Positions 40,969 to 49,879 of a stretch of 64,000 nt of DNA are shown piece by piece. The stretch spans positions 124,001 to 188,000 of the forward strand of contig CAWKHA010000003.1 in the NCBI GenBank assembly GCA_963849365.1, in the 5' to 3' direction. A model generated the notes under the pieces. It was given only the letters and a program-made list of their open reading frames with translations, ran no database searches and was not told where the DNA came from. Each line of letters opens with the position of its first letter. The stretch's first letter is position 1. The stretch is from CAVQCJ01 sp963849365 (GTDB taxonomy: Bacteria; Actinomycetota; Actinomycetes; Prado026). A program made the translations under genes and the position numbers.

Positions 40969-42687
40969 CTATCCGAGCTGCTGCGGTCCAGCCAGCTGAG
41001 CCTGAACGGCCCGGTGCACGTTGCCGTGGATCCGGTCGGCTCCGATCCGTTCCAGGACGCCATCGCGGGAAAGGGTCTCGCCGATCGCGGGCTTGACCCG
41101 CGCAAGCCGGAGCGTGACGGCTGCGTCGTCGGCGAGGTCGGCGATCTCGTTGAGCTTGGCTGAGCCTTGGGAGTCGACGAAGTTGATGCCCTCGCAGTCC
41201 AGGACGATCCCGCTCAGTTCGGGGGTGGAGTGGACGATGTCTCTGACGCGGTCCTCCAGCGCGTCTGACGTGGCGAAGAACAGCCCACCGTCCAGCCTGA
41301 GCACGACGACCTGGGGGTACTGCTCGTCGTTGGGGTTCTCGACGATGTCACGGAACACCTGTGTCCCCGGCTCCCGCCCCAGGACGGGCATGTGTGGCCT
41401 CGTGGCCACGGAGATAAGCCACAGCAGCGACAGGCCGATGCCGATCATCACCCCGGCGAGCACACCGAACACGAGTGTGCCCGCGATGGCCGCAACTGCG
41501 ATCCAGAAGTCGAACCGCTGGACTTGGAAGAGGCGCCGCATCTCGGGCACGTTCATCATGCCCATCACGACCGCTTCGATGATGAGGGCGGCGAGCACCG
41601 GCTTGGGCAGGTCCGAGAACAGCGGAGCCAACACCAGGAGGGTGAGCAGCACCGTGACACCTGACGTGATCGACGCCAACCCGGTGCGCGCCCCCGAATG
41701 GTCGTTCAGCGAGCTCGCCGACAAGCTCGTAGACACCGGCATCCCCTGGAACAGGCCGGAACCACTGTTCGCCATCGCCTGCGCAAGGGACTCCTGGTCG
41801 ACGTCGATCTGGTAGCGGTGCTTGGCCGCGAACGCGCGGGCGTCCCCGGCTGTCTGAGAGAACCCGATCAGCACCAAGGCCACCGCTGCCGCGGCGAGAA
41901 CGCCGGCGTGCTGCCAGGCGAGGTGAAGGTCGGGGACCTCGAGGGAGGGCAGCCCCCGCGGCACGGTTCCCACCAGCGCCACCCCGTGCGCCCCCAGGTC
42001 GAACACTCGCGACGCCGCCAGCCCGCCGACGACCAGCACCAGGGCCCCCGGTACGCGTGGTGCGATGACCCGAACACCGAAGACGACGACGAGCGAGACA
42101 AGCCCGACTACGACGGTCAACCCGTGCGCCTCGCCGACCGTCCCCAGCCAAGACCACAGCTCCTGCAGGCTGTTCGTCCCGTCGACATCAGTCCCGGTCA
42201 GTTTGGGCAGCTCGCCGATCACGACGTCGATCGCAGCCCCGAACAAGAACCCCGTGACCACCGCCCGGGACAGGAACTGCGCGATCCAGCCCATCCGAAG
42301 GACCGCGAGGGCCAGGAACACCAGGCCGGACGCGAGGGTGATCGCCGCCACGAAAGAGGCCACGTCGTGTTCGTCGCTGATCCCCGCGGCCAGGACCGCA
42401 CTCGCTGCGACCGCGGCCAGCCCCGAGCTCGGCCCCATCGAGATCTGCCGGCTGGTCCCGAACACCGCGTACAGGAGCGCACCGGCCGCGGCCGCGTACA
42501 GGCCGTTCTGCAGCGGGATCCCGGCAATCCCTGCATAACCCAGGTTCTTCGGCACGATCAACGCTGCGACAGTGACCCCGGCGATCAGGTCACCGCGCAA
42601 CCAGCTGCGATCGTACGAGCGCAGCTGGCCGACGATGGGTACGAGGCTCCTGCGCCTGCGCCGGCCCTGATCCACCCCTTGGGTCAT
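40969..42687 (-). CDS. SulP-family anion transporter with STAS domain
   Basis: 572 aa from ATG 42687. SulP core begins SYDRSWLRGDLIAGVTVAAL and continues with IPLQNGLYAAAAGALLYAVF and STSLSASSLNDHSGARTGLA; about 10-12 membrane helices. A cytoplasmic STAS domain follows, with LDCEGINFVDSQGSAKLNEI. Family members move sulfate, bicarbonate or other anions. Being next to a sulfonate-type cofactor cluster makes sulfate uptake attractive, but it is convergent with that cluster and no shared motif precedes it. Confidence 0.9.
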   Translation of the reverse strand: MTQGVDQGRRRRRSLVPIVGQLRSYDRSWLRGDLIAGVTVAALIVPKNLGYAGIAGIPLQNGLYAAAAGALLYAVFGTSRQISMGPSSGLAAVAASAVLAAGISDEHDVASFVAAITLASGLVFLALAVLRMGWIAQFLSRAVVTGFLFGAAIDVVIGELPKLTGTDVDGTNSLQELWSWLGTVGEAHGLTVVVGLVSLVVVFGVRVIAPRVPGALVLVVGGLAASRVFDLGAHGVALVGTVPRGLPSLEVPDLHLAWQHAGVLAAAAVALVLIGFSQTAGDARAFAAKHRYQIDVDQESLAQAMANSGSGLFQGMPVSTSLSASSLNDHSGARTGLASITSGVTVLLTLLVLAPLFSDLPKPVLAALIIEAVVMGMMNVPEMRRLFQVQRFDFWIAVAAIAGTLVFGVLAGVMIGIGLSLLWLISVATRPHMPVLGREPGTQVFRDIVENPNDEQYPQVVVLRLDGGLFFATSDALEDRVRDIVHSTPELSGIVLDCEGINFVDSQGSAKLNEIADLADDAAVTLRLARVKPAIGETLSRDGVLERIGADRIHGNVHRAVQAQLAGPQQLG

Positions 42688-42776
42688 GGCAGCGGACGCT
42701 ACTCGACCCGATAGCGGGCGGCTCCTGTTCCAGCGGGTTCTTGTTGCGACCCACAGGGCCCGGGGGCCCGGCCGGG

Positions 42777-43154
42777 TCAGATCTCCAGGATCTTGGCCTT
42801 GGCGGCGGCAGACTCCTCGTCGGAGAGCACTCCCAGGGTGTGCAGCTGCGCGAGCTCGGTGAGCCTGGCCACTCTCGAACGCGACCAGCAGCGCTTGATG
42901 ACCACATCGACCGGGCGAACTCCCAAGGTGCCTCCCCATGGCTGTGGCGTCTCGACCCGGGCGGAGCACAGGATCTCCCGCGGCTTCTCGAACCCCAACG
43001 CCGGACGTAGCCGCGCAGCGATGGACCGACGAGATGGTGCCGGCCGAGGCGGCGCCTGGGCCGCCGCCGCCCGGCCTCCCGCGTACGGGACACGCTCGTG
43101 TTCCAAGGGGCTGCGCTGCGAGGCTGCGACGCGCCATGATCTGGGAGCAGCCAT
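42777..43154 (-). CDS. Small protein with C-terminal SHOCT domain
   Basis: 125 aa from ATG 43154; the true start may be further in. The only recognisable part is the C-terminal SHOCT-like helix pair (VARLTELAQLHTLGVLSDEE, then SAAAKAKILEI). The centre has GFEKPREILCSARVETPQPWGG-type sequence that may be a short PH-like or beta segment. Function unknown. The frame is Arg/Pro/Ala-rich in its first half, so the N-terminal portion is uncertain. Confidence 0.5.
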   Translation of the reverse strand: MAAPRSWRVAASQRSPLEHERVPYAGGRAAAAQAPPRPAPSRRSIAARLRPALGFEKPREILCSARVETPQPWGGTLGVRPVDVVIKRCWSRSRVARLTELAQLHTLGVLSDEESAAAKAKILEI

Positions 43155-43304
43155 CCCAGTCGATCAGCCGCCGGGACCAGCCGGGCCCGAGAAGTAGGCC
43201 TGCGTGCTCCCAGCGAATAGCGCCGTCGGCACCGATACGCTGCCGGTCGGCCGGCCCGGCCCACAAGGACCGCGGCCACGCCAGCCATCACCTAGGAGGA
43301 AGCA

Positions 43305-43709
43305 ATGACAGGGCTGATCGCCGAGTTCGGTACCGGCCAGGTGCTCTGGTCGATGATCTGGTTCTTCTTGTTCTTCATCTGGATCTACCTGCTGATCGTC
43401 GTCTTCAGCGACATCTTCCGCAGTGACGACCTGGGCGGCTGGTCGAAGGCGCTGTGGGTGATCTTCGTCGTCGTGCTGCCCTACCTGGGTGTGTTCGTGT
43501 ACCTGATCGCGCGCGGCCACAAGATGCAGGAGCACATGGTGAGGTCGGCCCAGGCCCAGGCCGACGCCCAGCGTCAGTACATCCAGAGCGTGGCGGGCAG
43601 CAGCACCAGCACGGCCGACGAGATCGCCCGCCTGGCCGACCTGAAGGCCAAGGGCGTGATCTCCGAGGAGGAGTTCGCGGCGGGCAAGGCCAAGGCGCTG
43701 GGCAGCTGA
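43305..43709 (+). CDS. Membrane protein with SHOCT domain (PLDc_N-type N-terminus)
   Basis: 134 aa from ATG 43305, behind TAGGAGGAAG. Two hydrophobic helices (VLWSMIWFFLFFIWIYLLIV, ALWVIFVVVLPYLGVFVYLI) form the phospholipase-D N-terminal-type membrane hairpin; the C-terminus (IARLADLKAKGVISEEEFAA) is a SHOCT domain. Common small actinobacterial protein, probably regulatory or oligomerising at the membrane. Confidence 0.82.
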   Translation: MTGLIAEFGTGQVLWSMIWFFLFFIWIYLLIVVFSDIFRSDDLGGWSKALWVIFVVVLPYLGVFVYLIARGHKMQEHMVRSAQAQADAQRQYIQSVAGSSTSTADEIARLADLKAKGVISEEEFAAGKAKALGS

Positions 43710-43761
43710 GCTGACTGCCCTCCATGTGCCGACTCCCTTCGCGGTCGATGGTGGATGAGCA

Positions 43762-45360
43762 TTGACCCGCGAAGCTGACCGCAGCCGTCCCGAAGCGGCG
43801 CCGTTGAACAGACGGCTGGCCATCTTGCTGTCGATGGCCATGTTCGTGCTGGTCGTGGACACGTCGCTGATGAACGTATCCATCTCAGCCGTGGTCCATG
43901 ACTTGGGCACGACGGTCAGCAGCGTTCAGTCGGCGATCGCGCTGGAGGCGTTGGTTTCGGCGGCGTTCATCTTGATCGGCAGCAAGGTCGGCGACCTGTT
44001 TGGGCGCAAGCGGGCCTATGTCCTCGGGCTGCTGGGCTACGCGGTCGGCGCCTCGGCGATGACTCTCGCCCAGAGCGTGACCGCGATCATCATCTTCTGG
44101 GCCGTCATCGGCGGGCTGGGCGCGTCGTTGCTGCTACCGGCGATGCAGTCCCTGATCCACGGGAACTTCGAGGGTGCCGCGCAGAAGAAGGTGTACGCCC
44201 TGGTCGGGGCAGCCGCCGCGATCGCGGCTGCCGTGGGGCCCCTCGTGGGCGGCTTCATCACGACGTATCTGTCGTGGCGGGTCGCGTTCGGCCTCGAGGT
44301 CGTGATCATCGCGATCGTGCTGTCGGGCATCGGTCTTGTACACGACGTGCCGTACACCGGCCCTCGCGAGGTGGATCCGGTCGGTGCGGTCCTGTCGGTC
44401 GTGGGCATGGGTGGTCTCGTTCTGGGCATCCTGGTGTGGCAGGAGGGTGGTGAGGCCGTCGCCGCGCTGCTCGCGGCCGGTGCCGTCGCGATGGGGTCCC
44501 TGGTGTACTGGCTGGTGCGCCGCAAGCGCGAATCGAAGCCGACGCTGCTGGATCCGGACCTGTTTCGGTCTCACTTGTTTCGGTTCGGGATCTCGGGGCA
44601 GCTGCTGCAGCAGATCGCCCTGGGCGGAACGATGATTGCGCTGCCGATCTACCTGCAGATGGTGTTGGAGTACAACGCGATGCAGGCCGGGCTGTCGTTG
44701 GCCCCGCTCTCGCTGAGCATGTTTGCGATGGCGCTGTTGGCCGGGAAGAGATCGGGCAGGCGGCGCCCAGCGGCCGTCATCCGGGCCGGGTTCGTACTGC
44801 TCACGGTCGGACTGGCGGTCCTGCTGCCGATTGTTCCCCGCGCCACCTCCGGCTGGTACCTGGTACTACCCCTGGTCGTCGCGGGGTCAGGCCTGGGTCT
44901 GTTGGTGTCCCAGCTGAACAACTACACGCTTTCCCCGGTTTCGGAGGAACGGGTCAGCGAGGCCGCCGGCGTGAACTCGGCAGCAGGCTCGTTCGGTCTG
45001 TCGTTCGGCTTGGCCTTCGCTGGCGCAATCATGCTGGCGACGCTGTCGATCGCGTTCACGCACATGGCACAGGACAGCAAAGTCCTCGACGCCACGCAGC
45101 AGCAGCAGGTCTCGACGGCCTTGGAGCATGACGCGGAGATCATGAGCAACACTGCCCTCACCGAACAACTCGCAGGCCAGCCCAAAGACGTCCAGGCCGA
45201 GGTCATCCGCATCAACACCGAAGCGCGGCCACTCGCGCTTCAGGTGGCGCTGCTGATCCCGATCCTCGCCGGCCTCGTCGGTTTGCTGACCTCGTTGCGG
45301 ATGATGCGCCTGCCAGACCCAGTCGCGTCCGGTTCCACCGAGGGCATGGCACTCGGCTGA
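43762..45360 (+). CDS. MFS transporter, DHA2 (14-helix) drug-efflux type
   Basis: 532 aa from TTG 43762; the start codon is uncertain, and a shorter protein from an internal ATG near 43834 is possible. LSMAMFVLVVDTSLMNVSIS in helix 1, GSKVGDLFGRKRAYVLGLLG (motif A), and AAAIAAAVGPLVGGFITTYLSWRVAF-type motif C mark a 14-helix DHA2 exporter. Substrate unknown. Convergent with the UPF0104-type gene. Confidence 0.87.
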   Translation: MTREADRSRPEAAPLNRRLAILLSMAMFVLVVDTSLMNVSISAVVHDLGTTVSSVQSAIALEALVSAAFILIGSKVGDLFGRKRAYVLGLLGYAVGASAMTLAQSVTAIIIFWAVIGGLGASLLLPAMQSLIHGNFEGAAQKKVYALVGAAAAIAAAVGPLVGGFITTYLSWRVAFGLEVVIIAIVLSGIGLVHDVPYTGPREVDPVGAVLSVVGMGGLVLGILVWQEGGEAVAALLAAGAVAMGSLVYWLVRRKRESKPTLLDPDLFRSHLFRFGISGQLLQQIALGGTMIALPIYLQMVLEYNAMQAGLSLAPLSLSMFAMALLAGKRSGRRRPAAVIRAGFVLLTVGLAVLLPIVPRATSGWYLVLPLVVAGSGLGLLVSQLNNYTLSPVSEERVSEAAGVNSAAGSFGLSFGLAFAGAIMLATLSIAFTHMAQDSKVLDATQQQQVSTALEHDAEIMSNTALTEQLAGQPKDVQAEVIRINTEARPLALQVALLIPILAGLVGLLTSLRMMRLPDPVASGSTEGMALG

Positions 45361-45460
45361 GCACAGCGGGGTCGCACCCGGCGTAGTAGTCGGCCGACGG
45401 GGCTCATGCGCCAGCCCACCGCCACCAGCAGGACCACATTCACCCAGGGGCGATGGACGC

Positions 45461-45481
45461 GGCCGACTGTGTCAGTCGGCC
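45461..45481. terminator. Hairpin between convergent genes
   Basis: GGCCGACT and AGTCGGCC with a 5-nt loop; it contains the stop codon of the minus-strand gene. Could end transcription from either side. No T-run. Confidence 0.35.
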
Positions 45482-46524
45482 GGCTGAGCGGCGGCGAAGG
45501 TCCGGGCGGCCCGCCGGCTCCACGTCACCAGGCACGCGATTCCAATGATGATCTGGGGCACGAACGATGCCGCGCGCCACACCAGGTCGGCTGCAGTCGC
45601 GTCACCGTCGTTGACGCCCATCGCGGTCAGCAACCCGATGAGGAACGCGTCCACCGTGCCCAGGCCTCCTGGGGTGATCGGGATCATGATGCCGATCTGC
45701 GCGACAGCCCAGGCGCCGAACGCGACCAGCAGCGAGGTCTGTGCCCCTTGCCCCTCGACTCCGCGCAGGGCCGCGAACAGGATGAGGAACTGGGTGAACG
45801 ACACACTCAGCTGCGTCACAGTGATCGCGGCCCACCGTCGCCGGACCAGATCGACGACGCTGTGCCGGAAGTTCACCAGCATGGGCACGAAGTCGGCGTC
45901 TGGGTGCTTCTTGGACCGGCTGACCACCGGTCTGGCGATCTTGTTGGCCAGATGACCAAGGCGTTCGGCCAGCCGTTCGCTGCGCATGATCAAGCCGAAG
46001 ACCAGGACCATCGCCAGCAGGACAACCAGGCCGACGATCCCCACGATCACGTACGGGCCCGCGTCGATGGTGCCGGACGCGGAGATCGCCATGAGCCCGA
46101 GCACTGGGAGCCCGAGGGTGACGAAGATGCTCCAGACCCCCACCGAACCGATCGCGGCGGTCGCAGCCGCGGGTGCGATCTTGTAGGTATCGAGCATCGC
46201 GTACTGGACACCCAGGCCGAACGCCCCACCAGCCGGGATCCCGTTGCTGATCGCGAACGCGCCCTGATTCAGCTGGAACGAGTGCCGGTAGGGCAGTCCT
46301 GGTGTCGCTGCCATGAAGGGGAACCCGTACACGAGGTTGTAGATGACAACCGTGATCACGATCAGGGTTATCGCGCCGGCGGTCATCGCCTGGATGGCGG
46401 TGAGCGCGTCCGCATAGGACCCGATCTGCGGGATTACACCCAGGAAGATCACAGCCAGTGCGACCACTCCGATGACAGCCCCGATGATCGTCTTCTTCTT
46501 GTCCAGGGCGGGTCGAGGGTGCAT
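45472..46524 (-). CDS. UPF0104/lysylphosphatidylglycerol-synthase-type integral membrane protein
   Basis: 350 aa from ATG 46524 (GTG 46539 possible). Eight or so hydrophobic helices: KTIIGAVIGVVALAVIFLGV, GAFAISNGIPAGGAFGLGVQ, WAVAQIGIMIPITPGGLGTV. The GIPAGGAFG and ITPGGLGTVDAFL blocks are those of the LPG-synthase transmembrane (flippase-like) domain. Lacks a catalytic aminoacyl-transfer domain, so it may be a lipid flippase-like protein. Confidence 0.82.
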   Translation of the reverse strand: MHPRPALDKKKTIIGAVIGVVALAVIFLGVIPQIGSYADALTAIQAMTAGAITLIVITVVIYNLVYGFPFMAATPGLPYRHSFQLNQGAFAISNGIPAGGAFGLGVQYAMLDTYKIAPAAATAAIGSVGVWSIFVTLGLPVLGLMAISASGTIDAGPYVIVGIVGLVVLLAMVLVFGLIMRSERLAERLGHLANKIARPVVSRSKKHPDADFVPMLVNFRHSVVDLVRRRWAAITVTQLSVSFTQFLILFAALRGVEGQGAQTSLLVAFGAWAVAQIGIMIPITPGGLGTVDAFLIGLLTAMGVNDGDATAADLVWRAASFVPQIIIGIACLVTWSRRAARTFAAAQPAD

Positions 46525-46672
46525 GTCAGCGGCAGACACGCGATCAAGACTAGGGCGGCTCCACGCAATGCTGGGACATTTCGCGATGCTCGCGCCCCCA
46601 GGCGCCGGGGCTAGGGTCGTCGCCAGGAGCGTGGGCCAGTCCTCGCCACCGTCAACGACCCAGGAGAGGCCG

Positions 46673-47243
46673 ATGTCAGAAGACCAGAGCACCGCTGACC
46701 AGTCAGAGGCAATAGCTGCCGCTGCGGTCAGCGACGGTGCGTACACGCTGTTCGTCGCTGATTTCCCCGACACCGACACCGCGTGGGAGGCCTACGAGGC
46801 GCTCAAGTCCGTGGAAGACGGCCGCACGGTGGAGATCGAAGGGGTCATCGTCGTCAAGCGTGAGGCGGATGGCACGCTGGAGGTCCAGAAGGCGACCGAC
46901 CACAGCACCCGCCGCGGGCTCGAAGTGGGGCGTGGTCGGCGGTGTCGTTCTCGGCGTGCTGTTCCCGCCGTCGATCATCGGCAGCGCCGCGGTGCTCGGC
47001 GCAGCCGGAGCCGGCGTGGGCAAGGTCCGTGAGCGCCATCACCGCAGCGACCTCGCGGCGGAGCTTCAAGACGCGATCGCGCCCGGGCACTCCGGGATCT
47101 TGGCCCTGGTCTCCGACCCAGGTGCTGTGGAGATCCGCAAGGCACTGGACAAGGCCGACGCTATCGTCGAGAAGGCCGTCGACAAGGTTGCGGCGGACGA
47201 CATCAAGGCAGCCGCCAAGGACGCTGACTCTGAGAACGCCTAA
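46673..47243 (+). pseudogene. DUF1269-family gene with a single frameshift
   Basis: ATG 46673 opens a frame encoding GAYTLFVADFPDTDTAWEAY ... ATDHSTRRG, then the sense moves one frame at the GGG of 46916-46918 and continues SKWGVVGGVVLGVLFPPSII to a TAA at 47241. Removing one G restores RRGSKWGVVGG, the expected DUF1269 sequence, about 189 aa in all. DUF1269 proteins are small, with a glycine-rich membrane hairpin, and often stress-related. Either a real inactivation, or a one-base sequencing error. Confidence 0.8.
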
Positions 47244-47256
47244 CGCTCTGTGACAG

Positions 47257-47300
47257 CCACGTAGGTGCGCGCCGGCCTCGCCCAGTGCGCACCTACGTGG
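47257..47300. terminator. Stem-loop after the DUF1269 gene
   Basis: Perfect 14-bp arms (47257-47270 and 47287-47300; left arm CCACGTAGGTGCGC) with a 16-nt loop, starting 13 nt after the stop. No T-run, as is usual in high-GC actinobacteria. Confidence 0.65.
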
Positions 47301-47451
47301 GCGCTCGGCGGTCGGCCAGATGTTCACGCTGGATCACGAGGTCCTTCGCGGTTGAAGCACCGCCTGATACCTCTGCTCGGTCATGCTCAGCTCCACCAGC
47401 ACCCGGCCCACCTCCTCGGCTGCCAGCAGCCGAGGACCAGCGGGGACGAGG

Positions 47452-47549
47452 TGTCAACCATCAGCCGAGACGATGTCGCGCATCAGCCGAGACGGTGTAA
47501 GAAGAATCAGCCGAGACGGTGTAAAAAGAATCAGCCGAGATCGCACATC
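47452..47549. repeat. Tandem repeats beside a tRNA gene
   Basis: ATCAGCCGAGACGGTGTAA-type units start at 47460, 47482, 47506 and 47530; the two inner copies are 24 bp and nearly identical, the outer two are diverged or truncated. The stretch 47452-47547 starts with TGT and ends with ACA. The pattern recalls transposase-binding sub-repeats at IS ends; no transposase gene is near. The remainder of the 47244-47571 gap, apart from the hairpin at 47257, shows nothing. Confidence 0.7.
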
Positions 47550-47571
47550 ACACTGGTGGGGCTGGTGAGGC

Positions 47572-47648
47572 TGGTGGGGCGGGCAGGGATCGAACCTGCG
47601 ACCCAGGGATTATGAGTCCCCTGCTCTGACCAGCTGAGCTACCGCCCC
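47572..47648 (-). tRNA. tRNA with CAT anticodon (Met or Ile2)
   Basis: The minus strand gives a full cloverleaf: acceptor GGGGCGG/CCGCCCC, D-arm GCTCAGCTGGTCAGAGC, anticodon loop CTCATAA, T-arm GCAGGTTCGATCCCTGC and an encoded CCA. The CAT anticodon reads Met as is, or Ile AUA if modified with lysidine; sequence alone does not settle which. Confidence 0.93.
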
Positions 47649-47858
47649 GCAGCGGCGAGCAGCCTACCGAGCCCGCTCCCGGGGCGCAGAACGGACCGGA
47701 TCGGCCCGCGACACGGACATCGGTGTGCCCAGGTGCTTGGGGCGGACGGTACGGATGGGGCAGAATGCCCGCATCGTCCCTCGGGGAACCCAGGGGGGCG
47801 GACGGCGAGGCCGCTGGGGAAGGCGTCCCTCGACAACCGTCCGACCCAAGGAGCCCAG

Positions 47859-48353
47859 GTGACGACTCGCGGTGTGGTCTACGTCCACTCGGCCACTTCT
47901 GCGCTGTGCCCGCACGTGGAATGGGCGCTCGCGGGCGTTCTCGGCATGCGCGTGTCCCTGGACTGGACGCCGCAGCCGGCCGAACCCGGAACCTGGCGGG
48001 CCGAGCTGTCCTGGACCGGCGAGCCGGGTACCTCGTCGTCGCTGGCGTCGGCGCTGCGCGGCTGGCTGCACCTGCGGTACGAGGTCACCGAGGAGCCGAC
48101 CGCCGGGTTCGAGGGTGCGCGGTACTCCTACACGCCCGAGCTCGGGGTCTTCCACGCCATCACCGGGGTGCACGGAGACCTCATGGTCCCGGAGGACCGG
48201 CTGCGCTCGGCGATGGTCCGCTCGACCGCGAAGGCCACGCCGATCGAGGACGAGCTGGACAAGCTGCTCGGCAAGCCGTGGGACGACGAGCTCGAGACTT
48301 TCAGGTGGGCCGGCGAGGGTGCCCCTGTCCGCTGGCTGCACCAGGTCGTCTGA
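47859..48353 (+). CDS. DUF3145 family protein
   Basis: 164 aa from GTG 47859, behind AAGGAG. GVVYVHSATSALCPHVEWAL at the N-terminus, then LRGWLHLRYEVTEEPTAGFE and HAITGVHGDLMVPEDRLRSA. This short cytoplasmic family is restricted to actinobacteria and commonly lies next to the fatty acid synthesis operon, as here (convergent with accD). Function unknown. Confidence 0.85.
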   Translation: MTTRGVVYVHSATSALCPHVEWALAGVLGMRVSLDWTPQPAEPGTWRAELSWTGEPGTSSSLASALRGWLHLRYEVTEEPTAGFEGARYSYTPELGVFHAITGVHGDLMVPEDRLRSAMVRSTAKATPIEDELDKLLGKPWDDELETFRWAGEGAPVRWLHQVV

Positions 48354-48376
48354 CCGCCGGAACCCGGCCAGACGAC

Positions 48377-48431
48377 CGAAACCTACGGGCAGGTAAGGCC
48401 GGAATTCGGCCTTACCTGCCCGTAGGTTTCG
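48377..48431. terminator. Perfect 25-bp hairpin between convergent DUF3145 and accD
   Basis: Arms 48377-48401 and 48407-48431 are exact reverse complements with a GAATT loop. Placed 23 nt after the DUF3145 stop and 20 nt after the accD stop, so it can serve both strands. No T-run on either side. The perfection of the stem is unusual and could also mark a REP-type element. Confidence 0.75.
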
Positions 48432-48451
48432 TCGGGCCGCTGGGCCGGCGC

Positions 48452-49879
48452 TCAGAGCGGGATGTTGCCGTGCGCGCCGCGGACGGCGGGCGCCTCGGAG
48501 ATCGCTCGGGCGACGGCCGTGCGCGTGACCCCGGCGTCGATGACCTCGTCGACGACACCGATCGCGATGGCACGGTCGATGCCCCCGGCGATGAGCTCGT
48601 GCTCGTCGGCGAGCTCCTGCTCGAGCGCCGGCCGAAGGTCGTCCGGCGCGTCGGCGAGCCGCCGACGGTGCAGCACCCGGACGGCCGCGACCGAGCCCAT
48701 GACTGCGACGGTCGAGCCGTCCCAGGCGTACACCTTGGTCGCCCCGAGCGCCCGCGCGTTCATGGCGATGTACGCGCCGCCGTACGCCTTGCGGGTCACG
48801 ACGGTCACGCGGGGCACGACGCACTCGGCGAACGCGTGCAGGAGCTTGGCGCCGCGCCGCACGACGCCCTCCCACTCCTGGGCGACGCCGGGCAGGTAAC
48901 CGGGCACGTCGACCAGGACCACGAGCGGCACGCCGAGCGCGTCGCACATCCGTACGAAGCGGGCGGCCTTCTCGGCGGAGGCCGAGTCCAGGCAGCCGCC
49001 GAGCCGCAGCGGGTTGTTGGCCACGACGCCGACGGTGCGGCCGCCGAGACGTCCGAGCGTGGTCACGATGTTCGGCGCCCAGCGCTCGTGCAGCTCGATC
49101 GCGCTGCCCTGGTCCAGCAGCCCGCCGACGAGCGGGTGCACGTCGTACGCGCGCTTGGCGCTGTCGGGGAGCAACCCGCCGAGGTCGGAGTCCTGGACCT
49201 CCCCGAGCACGCCCTGCTGCCCCAGCAGCGACGCCACGGTTCGCGCCGCGTCCAAGGCCTCGGCCTCGGAGTCCGTCGTCACGTGGACGACGCCGCTGCG
49301 CCGGCCGTGCGGCTCGGGACCGCCCAGGCGCTCCATGTCGACGTCCTCGCCGGTGACGGAGCGGACGACGTCCGGTCCGGTGACGAACACCCGCCCGGCC
49401 GGACCCATGATCACGATGTCGGTGAGCGCCGGGCCGTACGCCGCGCCGCCGGCTGCCGCTCCCAGCACCACCGAGATCTGCGCGATGCGACCGGACGCCC
49501 GGGTCATGATCGCGAAGACCTCGCCGACCGCGTGCAGCGACAGGACGCCCTCGCGCAGACGGGCTCCGCCGGAGTGCCACAGGCCGACGACCGGGCAGTT
49601 GTCGGCGAGCGCCCGCGCGTACGCGGCGAGGATGACCTTGCAGCCGGCCGACCCCATCGCCCCGCCCTGGACGGTCGGGTCGGACGCGAAGGCCACGGCC
49701 TGGCCGCCGTTGATGCGGCCGACCCCGGCCAGCATGCCGCTGTCGTCCTCGGCGGTGATGGTGGTGAAGGAGCCCGCGTCGAAGAGCGCTGCCATCCGCA
49801 CCCTGGGGCTGCGCGGGTCGACCGCCGTGGCCGGGGCCGCGACGGCCGGCTTGCCGTCCTTGGCCTCGGCGACGGTCAC
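48452..49879 (-). CDS. accD: Acyl-CoA carboxylase carboxyltransferase (beta) subunit, AccD6-type position
   Basis: 475 aa from GTG 49879, overlapping fabF by 4 nt. N-terminal carboxyltransferase half (FDAGSFTTITAEDDSGMLAG, GSAGCKVILAAYARALADNC, LWHSGGARLREGV) and C-terminal half (VDVPGYLPGVAQEWEGVVRR, VTRKAYGGAYIAMNARALGA). No zinc finger, so it is the propionyl/acetyl-CoA carboxylase type of actinobacteria. As last gene of the fab operon, like mycobacterial accD6, it probably makes malonyl-CoA with a biotinylated AccA encoded elsewhere. Confidence 0.9.
   Translation of the reverse strand: MTVAEAKDGKPAVAAPATAVDPRSPRVRMAALFDAGSFTTITAEDDSGMLAGVGRINGGQAVAFASDPTVQGGAMGSAGCKVILAAYARALADNCPVVGLWHSGGARLREGVLSLHAVGEVFAIMTRASGRIAQISVVLGAAAGGAAYGPALTDIVIMGPAGRVFVTGPDVVRSVTGEDVDMERLGGPEPHGRRSGVVHVTTDSEAEALDAARTVASLLGQQGVLGEVQDSDLGGLLPDSAKRAYDVHPLVGGLLDQGSAIELHERWAPNIVTTLGRLGGRTVGVVANNPLRLGGCLDSASAEKAARFVRMCDALGVPLVVLVDVPGYLPGVAQEWEGVVRRGAKLLHAFAECVVPRVTVVTRKAYGGAYIAMNARALGATKVYAWDGSTVAVMGSVAAVRVLHRRRLADAPDDLRPALEQELADEHELIAGGIDRAIAIGVVDEVIDAGVTRTAVARAISEAPAVRGAHGNIPL

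Noticed and set aside
47452..47549. Short CRISPR-like array
   Set aside because: The units abut each other with no unique spacers and no cas genes are present; it is a simple tandem repeat.
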